A program made the position numbers and the translations under genes. Below, piece by piece: positions 37,741-49,644 of a stretch of 64,000 bases of DNA; within the stretch, counting starts at the first letter, position 1, and every line of letters starts with the position of its first letter. Source of the DNA: Tachypleus tridentatus (taxonomy: Eukaryota; Arthropoda; Merostomata; Xiphosura; Limulidae); contig NC_134837.1 in NCBI RefSeq assembly GCF_004210375.1, forward strand, positions 165,643,310 through 165,707,309. Direction: 5' to 3'. The notes under the pieces were generated by a model. The model did not search any database and was not told where the DNA came from. It saw only the letters and a program-made list of their open reading frames with translations.

Positions 37741-38415
37741 TAAAATACTATTTAAACCAGCTGAGAACAAATCAGATCATCGTCTTATCTAACAATACTC
37801 TCTCAACATCAAGCTTCCAAAAACAAATGAATTAGTTGACAGGGTTAAGATAAAAAAAAAAGTGATTCTACAGTTTTGAAGGCACACTAAAATATAAAAA
37901 ACTAAAAATAAAAAATGAGAGACTAAAAAACAGAAATGTTTCAACATTTAACGTAATTAATCTTCCAAGTAGGATTCTTACCAGTGATTTCTTTGTTGAA
38001 ACACGGTTTTAATTTTGCCATTATTTTGATATCCTTTCGGTACTTGAAATTATTTCAACCATTCAAAAAGTCGCATGCAAACTAAAAAGATAATGAAACT
38101 ACAAAATTAATTGAGGAATTAAAACAAATCATTTTCCAAGACAAACGATATACATCTAATCCTAATCTGTCTAAGTTTGAAAAGTGAGCCCTACATCTAT
38201 TAAAGCCAGAGCCAAACATTCTCATATTTTTATCTGACAAAGAAAGTACTGTCGCAGTTATAGATAAGAAAAAAAGACTTTGGCAACAAAATGTTTACTC
38301 TATCAAATAAACCTAGCGATAAATAGATTTCTAAAGACCGTGCAATAGTTATAAACAATCCCAAATATTATTATATTATCAGTTGTCAAAGAAAGTGCTG
38401 TTGCAGTTAAAGATA
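37741..38415. other. Spacer between repeat copies; no coding sequence seen
   Basis: If copies 1 and 2 were LTRs, the internal region would be 37.7-39.8 kb. I find no primer-binding site, gag or pol motif in it, only SINEs and AT-rich DNA. Confidence 0.4.
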
Positions 38416-38692
38416 GTTTGTTTGTTTTTTGAATTTCGCACAAAGCTACTCGAGGGCTATCTGTGCTAGTCGTCCCTAATGCAGCAGTGTAAGACTAGAG
38501 GGAAGGCAGCTAGTCATCACCACCCACCGCCACCTCTTGGGCTACTCTTTTACCAATGAATAGTGGAATTGACCGTCATATTATAACGCCCCCACGGCTG
38601 AAAAGGCGAGCATGTTTGGCACGACGGGGATGCGAACCCGCGACCCTCAGATTACGAGTCGCACGCCTCAACACGCTTGGCCATGCCGGGCC
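38416..38692 (-). repeat. SINE family 1, full length with target-site duplication
   Basis: Complete from 'gaatttcgcacaaagctact' to 'ggccatgccgggcc'. The flanks 'agttaaagat' and 'agttacagat' form a 10 bp duplication with one mismatch. Confidence 0.9.
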
Positions 38693-38837
38693 GAGTTACA
38701 GATGAGAAATATTAGGACAAAGAACTGTTTACTAAATGAACATTCGTATAAACATACTAGAAAGGACAATAAAAAGAGTTTAAAATAAATTCAATCCTTG
38801 TCATATTATCATTTGTAAAATGATTTATCCGTTTCTT

Positions 38838-38975
38838 GAGCTAAGCGAAAAAGTGCTGAAGAATTATTTGTGCTAATTGTCCCTAGGTTATTAGTAACAG
38901 ATTAAAGGAAAGGCAACAAGTCACCACCAGCTTCTGGGGTACGTTTTAACAACGAATAGTAGGATGACCAGGAGT
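38838..38975 (-). repeat. SINE family 1, decayed body
   Basis: 'gctaattgtccctaggttat', 'ggaaaggcaacaagtcacca' and 'aacgaatagtaggatgacca' preserve block order at high divergence; head absent. Confidence 0.6.
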
Positions 38976-39780
38976 ATCAATAGTTTAATAATTTTCTAAT
39001 CAATCTTAATTTATTAACAGTACTCATCAATTCACTTTGCAGTAGAAGTAGAAAACAAAGGAAAACTCTATCTTTTTTTGACATTGTAGCTACCAAAAAT
39101 AACCAAAATGATCTCACCAAAACTTACAGAAAACCAAAGCACAGTGACCAGTATTTCAAACTGTAACGGATTTATTATTATATATTTAATATTTACCTTT
39201 GTTTCGGTTTAATGCATGTAATGTATTTTGTTAAATGCGTATTGCGAAAGTCTCTCTTGTTCTCTAAATTTGTAAAGGATTTTAGAGCATAAGAATAAAC
39301 AAAGGACTATGTGTGCTTGTAATATACTAGTGATTGCCAGTATCGTTGCACCTGAATTTTAGAGATCTCACTTAATAAATATAAAGGGTAGCCATCACAA
39401 TACGTGGGGAGACAGTTTAAGAATATTGTTGTTGGTTTGCTACAGTCGATATACTATAAGCCTTGGAAGCTATAACTGTGATAAACGAGTATCGGAAAAC
39501 TACAGATATTTGACCGAGAAACGTTTATTGATTACGAACATTACAAACCGTTTAACTTTAGTGTATTAACTTCAGACACTAACACTTCTACGAAAACATT
39601 AGATATTTTCGTCGGAGAAAAGTCGGGTTGTAAACGACGTGAAACTAGCCATCAAGTGAAGCGTACCTGTGTCTCAACATAAAAGTAATTCACTCTCCAT
39701 GAGCTGTCGGTAAAAGATTCAGTTCCAGACCAGATAGAAGACTCAGTATTGTTTGTAAGCTTATGAAGCTTGTTTCGTAG

Positions 39781-40935
39781 TATAATTTATCTTCTTGGAC
39801 GAGTCTCTGATTTATTACATTACGTACGTTATATATAATGATTTCAAATAGCCGGAAATTCTGGTTTTAATTTAGAAGTTAATTGAATGAAATATGTATC
39901 AGACTTATGATAATTGCTAACAAGAGTTTCTTTCTTAATACAATACATTTTAATATTCAAATAATAATACAATTGACAATAACGGTCATTACAAATAGCT
40001 ATTACAAATAATGGTTTATACAAAAGGTTTTACAAACTTACAAACAAGACAGAGTCTTGTATCCGGTCTGGAATTGAATCTTTTACCGACGCTTCACGGA
40101 GAGCGAATTAATCTTGCACATATATTATTCACTTGACGGTGAACATAATTAGCTGCATCATAGACACAGGTAAGTTTTTCACTGTCGAAGTTATACAATA
40201 TCTTTGTTGGAATACTAATGCCCTTAGTTAATACTCTGAAGTTGAACGGTTCGTAATCTGTAAACGTTCCTGGTAAAATACCTGTAGTTTTCCAATTAAT
40301 AACAATTTATTACAATTATACCTTCCGAGGTTTATAGTACACTGACTGCAGAGACCCAGCAGTATTATACTTTCTCTATACATTAGGCTAGATTCTCGAA
40401 AATCCAGCTGGTAATAATACTGACAATCACTAATATTCCACACATATCTTGTACATTGTTGATTCTCACGCTTAAGAATCACTTACAAATTTATAGAACA
40501 GGCAGAACTTTGCACAACTTTTGCAATACACATTAAAAATATAAGTTGCATGAATTTCCAAAGACACATCTTGGTTTGCCATTTCCAGGTGGTTAGAGAC
40601 GCTCCACTTCTAACCTAAGGGTCGCGGGTTCGATCCCAGTCGTACCAAAAAGCTTGCTCTTTCAGACATAGATGTGTTATAATGTGACGGTTAATTCTAC
40701 CACTAATCATTGGTAAAACAGTAGCCTAAACGTTGGCTGTGGATGTTAATGACTAGCAGTCTTCCTTTTAGTCTTACACCGCTAAATCAGGGACGGATAG
40801 CGCAGATATCCCTCGTGTAGCTTTGCGCAAAATTAAAAAAATAAGCAAACCAAATACATATCAAACTGAAACAAACACAGATAATGAAATAAATACATAA
40901 TATTAAATCCGTTTCAAACTCTTGTATAGAAGACA
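39781..40935 (+). repeat. Unclassified dispersed repeat, copy 2, split by a SINE
   Basis: It starts 'tataatttatcttcttggac' and aligns with copy 1 through 'attacaaatagctattacaa', 'ggttttacaaacttacaaac' and 'aatttatagaacaggcagaa'. The match resumes after the inserted SINE at 40577..40850 with 'atcaaactgaaacaaacaca'. Confidence 0.6.
40577..40850 (+). repeat. SINE family 1, nested in repeat copy 2
   Basis: Head 'gccatttccaggtggttaga', intact B-box 'gcgggttcgatcccagtc', body, and tail 'gtagctttgcgcaaaattaa'. It interrupts the unclassified repeat, so it is younger than it. Confidence 0.85.
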
Positions 40936-41171
40936 TTATTTGTAGTGACTATTTGTAATAACCGTTATTATCAACTGTATTATTATTTGTATATTAAAAT
41001 ATATTTATGTAAGGCAAGGAAATTGTGTGCATTAATCTTGTTGGTGAATATCATAAATTTAATACATATCGACATTTAATTAGCTTCTAAATAAAATTTC
41101 TGACTATTTGAAATCGTAATATATAACGTACATAATATAATAAATCGGAAACTCATCGGGGATAAATTATT
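40915..41171 (-). repeat. Unclassified dispersed repeat, copy 3 (inverted, partial)
   Basis: The reverse complement starts 'ataatttatccccgatgagt' and contains 'tatgtacgttatatattacg', 'attaatgcacacaatttcct' and 'aataacggttattacaaata'. This is the first ~260 bp of copies 1 and 2. It abuts the end of copy 2 tail to tail. Confidence 0.6.
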
Positions 41172-41820
41172 ATATGTAACAAAATACACCTAAAGCCATT
41201 TATTAACACTCAAACATAGCATCTTAAACTGTTTAAGAGAAAGAGCATTTGAAATTTATAAGCTCCTGATTCTTCAGCACCGAGTTTAAACATTTACATT
41301 ATGTATTATAAAAACATGTTACCTATATTAATAACAATTAACACCTAATAAAGCAAACAACAGAACCGGTGTATACAAAAACCAAAACTGAAAATCTACC
41401 CAAAACTATTCTACCATGCGTACCAAGGTTTTCATCAAAAATTTGCCCATTTTATGACAAACACAAAATTCAGATTATCATATAAAAATACAATCACATA
41501 AACTTTTTGTTAACAGCCAAGTAATTCATAAGTATTATCGGTGTTTTTACATACTAGAATGTTAACAAATTCATTATAGGTGTTCAGACCAAAAAAAAAG
41601 TAACAAACGCCTTTATGTTAATTAAACCTGACATGTTTGACTTCTAGACCGAAAAATCAGTTAATTAGGTTTACAGTAAATAACATTTAAATACTGATCA
41701 CTTAAACTTCTTCTCTAAGAAGCAACTTATTCTGAATATAGTAAATAATTCATTAGATTAGAAACTAAGATCCTCGCTGACAAATTTACTTATATGTAAC
41801 GTAAACTTAGCACGTTCCGT
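41172..41820. other. No gene recognised
   Basis: A- and T-rich sequence; no repeat family or exon is recognisable. Confidence 0.35.
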
Positions 41821-41821
41821 T

Positions 41822-41945
41822 GTCCCCCAGAGGCACAGCGGTATGTCTACTTACTTGCACCATTAGAAGACTGGCTTCGATACCCGTGGTAAGTAGAGCA
41901 CAGATAACCTACTGTGTAGCATTGTGCCCAATTTCAAATAAATAA
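41822..41945 (+). repeat. SINE family 2, full length but diverged
   Basis: 'tcccccagaggcacagcggt', B-box-like 'tggcttcgatacccgtgg' and a decayed tail 'gtagcattgtgcccaatttc'. Confidence 0.75.
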
Positions 41946-42071
41946 GTTCTGTAGTGTCCTCTATAATCCATTAAACAGACTATAAAGAAAATGATTTTTT
42001 TTATAGAAAATTTGCATACCTGCCTTCGGATAAAATAAAACAACAATTTGAGTTTATCAACTGACCTAGAT

Positions 42072-43050
42072 CAGGGATGACCGAACTTGCTTAACGTAAG
42101 AGTCACATACGATAAACTTCAGATATCTGAGAGCCACAAGACATGAACAAATATTACACACACGTGTTTATTGTCACATGCACATTTTGTTACATAAATT
42201 TTATATAAATATTAATAAATACATGTACGTAATAATATTTATTCATGTATGTAGTTTTTAAACTGTAAATTTGTATTAGTTTCAATAATCGCAAAGCACA
42301 CACACACATATATATATATATACCAAATGTTTTTAAATTCTTGGCTGAAGTTTTGTGATATTTGGATCTAACACTGCAACGTCGGCTATATTATTCTTAA
42401 CAAATTCACAATCAGAATATGGGGGTTTAGCACAAGCAATATTCCATGATATAACAAAATTAGCTTCAGTCCTTGTATCAACTTTCTTGCTGAACACTGT
42501 CAACAGTGTCTGCTAGCTAGTTAGTGATGATTTTAACACAATAACTTGTTTTTTCGTAATTATGATTTAGGTGGATAATCAGAGGAAACGTTTTTGTGAT
42601 TTGTTTCATAGTTGCGTTTCAAGTTACTGGCTTTGTAATGACTGAGTAACACATTGCAGATAAAATACAAAGGTTTACCTTCTGTAACGGTGAATGCAAA
42701 ATCTTCCTCTCATTCTGGCTTAAAATTTGTGTTTTCATCTTCATACTTTCGCTTTTTACAATTTGATTATGTCATCTTCCTTCACAAAATTTCACAGACT
42801 CTTCTAAATATTAAAGTGAAAAGAAACAATAAGCTCCAACACGCCAACGCAACTAAACTCTAAAACGCCCAGTATCACACGAACACTATGCTAATTTCAC
42901 TGCCCGCAACACAGCCAAACACGCCACAATTACACGATCGCAAGTCACGCCCACTAAAGCCAACATTGTCAGCACCGGCTTGTATAATCACTGATTATCC
43001 AGCACAATTTTTCTGTAATCTTTGCTGATCCGGAATTTCTTTAATCCCTG
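42072..43050 (+). mobile_element. hAT-like non-autonomous DNA transposon
   Basis: It begins CAGGGATGACCGAACTTGC and ends ...TTAATCCCTG, giving a 7 bp terminal inverted repeat, CAGGGAT. The flanks are 8 bp, 'acctagat' (42064..42071) and 'actcaaat' (43051..43058), similar but not identical, as expected for a decayed hAT target duplication. The 'cagggrtg.....cgaact' start and the following 'gagagccacaagacatgaac' are typical of non-autonomous hAT elements. There is no transposase; the open frame at 42654-42863 has no domain. Confidence 0.6.
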
Positions 43051-43059
43051 ACTCAAATC

Positions 43060-43850
43060 TAGTATTAAAATTAGGATTTAAATTATTTAATATATTTACT
43101 CCCCATGAACATTAAACTTATGTTTTAATCCAGTGAAATTTCAATTTATACCCAGTAAATAATTACAAAGCTTGGAATTTTTTTATTTTCCTTTGCTGTA
43201 GTTTGGTCATCCATGACCTAGTTAGTTGACTATGTATACAGGTCCTGATAATTTTCTTGTAGATTATTGCTGATGCAATACACATTCTCCATAAAACAGT
43301 GATTTCTGTACTCGTATTCCTCAGAGAATACAAACTTCAAACGTTTATCTTAGCTCTTAAGTTTCTCAATCACCAACTTAAGACTTTCGTAGGTAAGTTT
43401 CTTTGATGTTGATGCATCTGTGAAAGAAATTAATTGAATTGTAACGGGTGTAGTATTAGTACAGCTACCGTGACGCACATTGTCTAAATAAATAAGTTAA
43501 TGAATAAAGCTTGTATGATTGCTTTTAATTATAAGTATAAAGATTTTATATACCAAGTTGGAACGATTTTGGAAAGAGTTTAAAAGAATGATATGCCTAA
43601 TTAAAACGTAACCTGTCATATATATATATAGATATCAATTTACATATACATTTAGAGGTATTTAACACGAACTTATAAAAAAGTAATATGATATTGATGT
43701 GATATTAAAAATTCATCCTACAGAAAAGTTCTATAATATTGTAAAGAATGTTGTGATAATGTACATCACACACATTCAGAATGATGTAGAAATCGCACAC
43801 TGACGTGATTTTCTAAGACCTTTTTTCAGAGCTAACTTTTCAAAATGTCC
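43060..43850. other. No gene recognised
   Basis: AT-rich sequence with no assignable feature. Confidence 0.35.
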
Positions 43851-43859
43851 ACAATTGAT

Positions 43860-44131
43860 TTGATTGGTGCTGAATTTCGCGAAAAGCTACTTGAGGGCTA
43901 TCTGCATTAGCAGTCACTAATTTAGCAGTGTAAGACTAGAGGGAAGACAGCTAGTCATCAACATCCACCACCAACTCTTGGGCTACTCTTTTACCAAGGG
44001 ATAGTGGGATTGACTGTCACATTAAAACGCCTCACGGATGAAAGGGCGAGCATATTTGGTGTAATGGGGATTCGAACCCGCGACCCTTAGATTACGAATC
44101 GAATGCCTTAATCACCTGGCCATGCCTGGCC
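43860..44131 (-). repeat. SINE family 1, full length with target-site duplication
   Basis: Complete from 'gaatttcgcgaaaagctact' to 'ggccatgcctggcc'. The flanks 'tccacaattgat' and 'ttcacaactgat' look like a 12 bp duplication with two mismatches. It sits just beside the transposase fossil that follows. Confidence 0.85.
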
Positions 44132-44144
44132 TTCACAACTGATA

Positions 44145-44600
44145 TCAAGCCAAATCGTTATTCTGCACCTGTTTTTGTATTACCGTTTCAAAGATAGTTG
44201 CGATTCTTTGTTTCAAATCTTCCACGTTATTTGGACGGGTTACAAACACCAAGTGTTTCATGTATTAAAAAAAGACTAATGGTGTAAGATAAAGAGAACA
44301 TGTAGATCATGCTACTGGATACATTTTCTGGACAGAAGCGATATTAAGGTATTTTCTGACATTTAATGAGGCACAGGTGGCACACCTTTCTGTTATAACT
44401 ACATATGTTTTAGTATTTGCAAACATCCAAACGCCTGGCCAGTATGTTTCTTCATAAGACAGGTTTCTCTAGTCAGTGTCTCGTCGATGGAGTTAACAAC
44501 ATGGCAATACACAGGTAGTTGTGGTCGTTCATCCCACCACTGAGGTAAAGAGTTAATTTTTGTTTAGTCATCATATCATTTAGGCAAAGTGTTCATACAA
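44145..44600 (-). pseudogene. DDE (IS630/mariner superfamily) transposase C-terminal fossil
   Basis: Minus-strand translation with one or two frame breaks reads QKGVPPVPH (the Q-Q-D-G-A-P-P-H block with the second Asp lost), then TCSLYLTPLVFF (family form S-P-D-L-T-P-L-D-F-F-L-W-G). It then reads 'MKHLVFVTRPNNVEDLKQRI' followed by ATIFETVIQKQV. The P-L-D-F-F and V-x-D-L-K-Q-R-I end is characteristic of arthropod mariner-superfamily transposases other than Tc1. It is clearly a different family from the Tc1 fossils here. Confidence 0.65.
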
Positions 44601-44961
44601 TTTCTCCTGGTCATGAACCATTAATTAAGCTCTACACATTAGTCTCTTTCATTTTCTCTCAACTCTTGAGAAATGTGTAACTTGTAAGGATAAAACTTAC
44701 GATGCTCCATTATCAGGGACATTTTTTTGTCTTATTCCTGCTTCTCGATTGAATTGGAAAACTGGTTTCATCGCAATTGCAAAAAGACGACCTATTACTT
44801 TGTCTGAAATGTCATCTTTCTTTACTATAGAAAGTCTTGCTTGGCGTTTATGACCTGTCTCAGAATCAGATTTAAAATAATGTCGAAAACGACCAATATT
44901 GTGTGAGATAATGTAATATCCTGTCCAGAAATCCCGATCGAGCTCTTTACGATTGGATCAT

Positions 44962-45108
44962 GCATGTCCTGGTGGTTAAGGCACTCGACTAGTAATTTAA
45001 AGGTCGTGGGTTCGAATCTCCGTCACACCAAACATGTTCGCCCTTTTAGCCCTGGGGGCGTTATATTGTGACAGTCAATCCCACTTGGTAAAAGAGAAGT
45101 CTAAGAGA
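44962..45108 (+). repeat. SINE family 1, tail-truncated
   Basis: Head 'catgtcctggtggttaaggc', B-box 'gtgggttcgaatctccg', and the body up to 'ggtaaaagagaagtctaaga', where it stops. Confidence 0.8.
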
Positions 45109-45531
45109 ATGCCTTAACGTCTTTCCCGACCAGTATTGTACTGATTCAGTCCAGAATTCCCACACAAAGGGATCACTTTTACAAGTTCTTGCAAAATTAA
45201 GGATATCCCAGCGTATTATTGATAAAAAAATGACAACAGAGAGAGCTAGTGAAAGAGAAACATAGCTTAAAGAATTAGAGAAAAGGAGGCGTTTTTTTAA
45301 ATGACGTACGACTTTTACATTGTCCTATACATTTGTTAATACAAACTTTTAGACACCATTTACTCCTACTGCTGATGTTTTAATATCAACAACTGTGTGT
45401 TCACTACTTCTCATATTAAACTCATTCTCTTCAGCAAGATAGGCTTTAATATATTTTTTCTCTTATGGTACTATATTTCTCTCGTGGTATCAAAGAAATC
45501 ACATTCATGTAAACCATTCAATTGATTTGGA

Positions 45532-45806
45532 GGCCTGGCATGGCCAGGTGGTTACGGCACTCGACTTGTAATCTGAGGGTCGTGAGTTTGAATCCCTATC
45601 ACACTAAACATGCTCACTCTTTTAACCATGAGGGTGTTATAATGTGACAGTCAATCCCACTCTTTGTTGGTAAAAGAGTAGCCCAAGAGTTGGCGGCGGG
45701 TGGTGGTGCCTAGTTACTTTCCGTCTAATTTACTCTGCTAAATTAAGGATGGCTAGCGCAGATAGTCCTCGTGTAGCTTTACGCGAAATTCAAAACAAAC
45801 CAAAAC
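45532..45806 (+). repeat. SINE family 1, full length
   Basis: The clearest plus-strand copy: 'ggcctggcatggccaggtgg' (A-box region), B-box-like 'gtgagtttgaatccctatc', body, and 'gtagctttacgcgaaattca' with an (acaaac)n tail. Confidence 0.9.
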
Positions 45807-46059
45807 CAAATCAACTAATAAAACCATTGAAATCAAGATGAAACTAAATAGTTTTAATCAGACTAGAAGACATGCTGCGTTTATTCATTCGTCCATTCTT
45901 TTAGAGTGGAGTTATAACAGTAACTGTATGCCAATAATAATAAGCTACGCCGACACTTACTTAAACCTAATCTATTCATGCCTACTTCTAAACAAAAAAT
46001 AATATTAGTGTTTTCAAGGAATTTTATGAGCTTTAGGTTTCCGACATCTATCAAGGTCA

Positions 46060-46800
46060 CTATCGAGGTACTTTCACCATTCCACCTGGATTATTAATCA
46101 TATGTTCTATCACTCCACTTGGATCATTAACAATGTGTTTCCATTACTTTATCTGAATTATTAGCTATGCATTCCCATCACGTCCCCTGGAATGCTGTCA
46201 TTGTGTTCCTCACCATTTTCTCTGGTTAATAATTAATTAGCAACGTTTCTCCATGGCTTATTCTAGATTGTAATGATTGTGTTTTACGTAATTCCACCTC
46301 AGTTACAATCAGTGTATTTCTATTACTTCGCCTTCATTGGTAATAATGTCTTTTCATCATAAAGAGAGTAATCGCCTGAATTACTGACATTGTATTTCTC
46401 ACAATTCAACCTAGCTATCATTATGTTCACGTCACTCTGCTTGGATTATTAGTATTGTGTACAGATCACTCCGTCTGGATTGCTATCGTTATGTTCTCCA
46501 CTGTTCCTTTTGGATTAATATATATGCGTTATCATCATCTCATCCAAGTTACCATCAATGTTTTCATATCACTCCACCTTGATTATTGAAGGTATGTTTT
46601 CATCACTCCACTTGGGTTATAGACAATGTGTTTTCATCACTCTTACATCCATCCTCGCCATTATCAAGATGCTCCTATAACTTCGTCTGGATTACTAGTA
46701 ATGTATTTCCACTGCTATAATTGTTTTCTCCTAACATTCCGTGTGAATTAATATAATTGCTTTCTCCTTCAACCAACTTTGTCACCAACTAGGTCATCAT
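46060..46800. repeat. Degenerate minisatellite, ~34 bp period, about 20 units
   Basis: Repeats on the theme 'tcactccacctggattatta' followed by 'acaatgtgttttca' run for over 700 bp. Units drift strongly in sequence and some are lost, but 'ccac(c/t)tggatta' and 'tgtgtt(t/c)' recur at about 34 bp spacing throughout. Confidence 0.75.
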
Positions 46801-46929
46801 TTGCTCTGTCATTGTCTATATCTCATCAAAAATGGTAACACGTTTAACGATTAGTACGAGATTGTTGAGTTTCAAGATTAAGATAGCCAGAAAAGTAAAT
46901 CCTTGGACAACAACAAATCGATTCTTATA

Positions 46930-48830
46930 TCAAAATAAAGGAAATACGAAGATCAAGAAAGAATACGTGACAACCGATGACCCACAATAAAATCTAAAAA
47001 TAAATATGTTCAGAAACAAAATTATAAGCGACATTAAGCTACTAAAATCACAAAATGTAACACCTTCTATATAGACATGAACTCAAAAGCAGATCTAAAT
47101 GATTCCTGGTCCCATACTAAGAAAGATACAAAGTCATAGGAAGTAATTATTACTACCAACCCTACATTAAGCATAATAAACTAACATACACAACTAAAGA
47201 GAAAGCACACGCCTTTAAGAACAACTTCAAAAAACATTGGAAATACCATACCAAACAAATATGAACAATCACTTCATGAACATAGTAAATGATTACGTCG
47301 TAACCCATCGTGGTATAAATATAAACCACACTTCACGTACGGCACTCAACACATTAACAGAAAAATAGAAGCGAAGCACGACTACACAACAAAACACGTT
47401 GTCACACCTATCAGAGCAGAAAAAAATACAAAAAAGTAAATTTTTTAGAAAACAAAGTATCAGAAATGGCAGAATTCAAAACTCTGATATTATTAGAATA
47501 TCTCACACATCATAGAACTTATCTCTAAAAACAGGAAACATACCACTTACTTGGAAACAGGCCAATCTTCTTATGTTCCAGAAAAAAAAAAGGAAAATCG
47601 GTAAATAACTTTTAAAATTACAGAACCATAAGTCAAACAAGCAATCTAGGAAAGCTCCTTGAAAAAAAAAGTATTTGGTAGACTTATAAATTACTTTGAA
47701 ACTAAATCAATACTCCCAGAAGTACAAAATTGGTTCTGGAAAGCAAGATAAACAAGAGATCATTCCATGAAATTAACGGAAGAAATAACACACGACTTTA
47801 ATAAAAAACATTGTACGGTTACATTCTTCCTAGATGTTAGAAAAAGAATTCAATAAAGTATGGAACAATGGACTCAGATACAAACTGTCCAAACTGGGAC
47901 TTCCCGTAGAAATTATTCGCTGGGTTTTTAACTTCCTGAAAGATATGAACATCAGAGTAAATGTTGAAGTAAGTGTCCCTCAAGGAAGAGTACTTAACCT
48001 TCTTCATCGTGTATGTCAGTGGCATGTCTCTCAAAGACTCAAACCACACTTTGTCCTCACAATTCGAAGATGATGTTGCAGTCTGAAAGAGTACCCTAAA
48101 CCCAGTAAACAGTAACGTAGAAGTGTACTACAATAAGTTGAGAAATAAGATAAATGTGCACATATATAAACCTTAGTGTCTACAAAATGGTACAGAACAG
48201 CAAATCAAATTAATACCACAGTTATATCTAAACGGGTCTCTATTACATGCAGCAAGATTGAACTGGTTACCAAATATTAATAACATAAAAAACAGAATTT
48301 CGAAAAGAGTGAGTTACCCTAGGAGTCTGACTGCTAACAAAGAAAGAGCTAAACCACGAAACATATAAAAATTTACAGAACAAAAATAAGGCAATCGTAG
48401 AATATGCCTGTATAAAATAGATAACTGTATCAAAAACACACGTCAACAGAGTACAGTAAATACAAAAGTATATAGAGTGTCAGGATCAACAAACTCAGTA
48501 TTTCTACGCAACATCTCAAATATACCAACATTATCAGAAAGAGTTTGGGACAACTCGCTTCAATATTATAAGAAAAATATAATAAAGATGAACTGATGAA
48601 CAAACTAGAGAGTTACATATTACGTGAGGAATCTAGCCTTAAGTACGTCTCCCCACTAAACATCATAAATACAAAAACTTAAAGGCCAAAGAGTACCAGG
48701 CTAAGTGAAACCTAGACGCAAACTTAGGTCTCTTTTAAAAACTTAAATATGAAAACTTAAAAGCCAAAAAGTACCAGGCAAAGTGAAACCTAGACACAAA
48801 ATTAGCTCTATTTTAAAATGTTTTTGTGTG
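46930..48830 (+). mobile_element. Jockey-like LINE remnant with reverse-transcriptase core
   Basis: With many frameshifts, the plus strand reads a LINE ORF2 in order: 'SHTKKDTKS' and 'YTTKEKAHAFKNNFKKHW' (linker, 47120-47240), 'GNIPLTWKQANLL' near 47540, and then the open block 47834..48073. The last contains MLEKEFNKVWNNGLRYKLSK, LGLPVEIIRWVFNFLKDM and VSVPQGRVLNLL. These are the family's F-D-x-V-W-H-x-G-L and L-K-x-L-G motifs and the V-P-Q-G-S-V-L-S-P-L motif. The Y-x-D-D catalytic motif after it is decayed. Near 48660-48800 an ~86 bp segment is duplicated in tandem. A TG-rich tract follows at 48835-48860. Confidence 0.75.
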
Positions 48831-49160
48831 TAAAAATAAGATTATGTGTGTGTGTGTGCTAAGTGGAACTGTATCGAAAACACGGACTGATAGTGCAATC
48901 ATAAATAGATGAAGCTAATGAAAATATACAAGTTAATATTATCCCATGAAGTAGACATGGCACGGAAAGATTATGTTAATTAACTTGTGGACAACGAATA
49001 AAATGCAACAGACTGTGAGTAGTGCAACAACAAGAGTTATTAACTAGGATTCAGTAACAGTGCAAATAAAATAATATTTCTTGAGGGGGAGGAAGATGTC
49101 CACGCTGAACCTAAGCTCAAAACATGGACCGAATCCTGATGATGAAGAATAGAGTGTCCA

Positions 49161-49290
49161 GTTTTAAACTAATAGATTAGAGGAAAGTCAGCAGCACCTA
49201 CCAGTCACTCTTGGACTACACCTGGCTGAATAGTGAGGTTTATCATCGCCCTTTTAACGTTTCTAGGGCCATAAAGTGCGAAACATGATT
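49161..49290 (-). repeat. SINE family 1, decayed body
   Basis: 'aatagattagaggaaagtca', 'ccagtcactcttggactaca' and 'gaatagtgaggtttatcatc' keep family 1 order; head and tail are missing. Confidence 0.55.
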
Positions 49291-49644
49291 TATTATTATT
49301 TTTGGAAGGAGTGAGAGCGTTTGCCCCAATCCTTATCGAATTGTGTTCCAAGCATAAACAATAATATTAAAACAATGGGTTTTATTATCTTAAATTACTA
49401 CAAATCTTAAGTTATGGAAACTACCCATGAACAATTTCCAAGTGAAGGAAGAATATTGTTTAAGGTTTATGTGTATAATTTTATCACACTTACAAAAACG
49501 ATAGGAACTTATTTCATAATAAGACTCGTTTAACTGCAAATTTACGTTCTCGTATAATTGAATTTTATTTTGAATACAGTAAAGTTTACGACGTATTATT
49601 ATGTAAGTTGTTTACTTATTTAGAATCTCCACTCAATACTTTAA

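Noticed and set aside
36758-40935. Complete LTR retrotransposon with copies 1 and 2 as LTRs
   Set aside because: No primer-binding site, gag, protease, reverse transcriptase or integrase motif lies between them, and a third inverted copy abuts copy 2. Dispersed repeat is the safer call.
45532-45620. tRNA gene: intact A-box-like and B-box-like sequences in many places
   Set aside because: Each occurs at the head of a SINE copy followed by the SINE body. The stems do not pair well enough for a functional tRNA.
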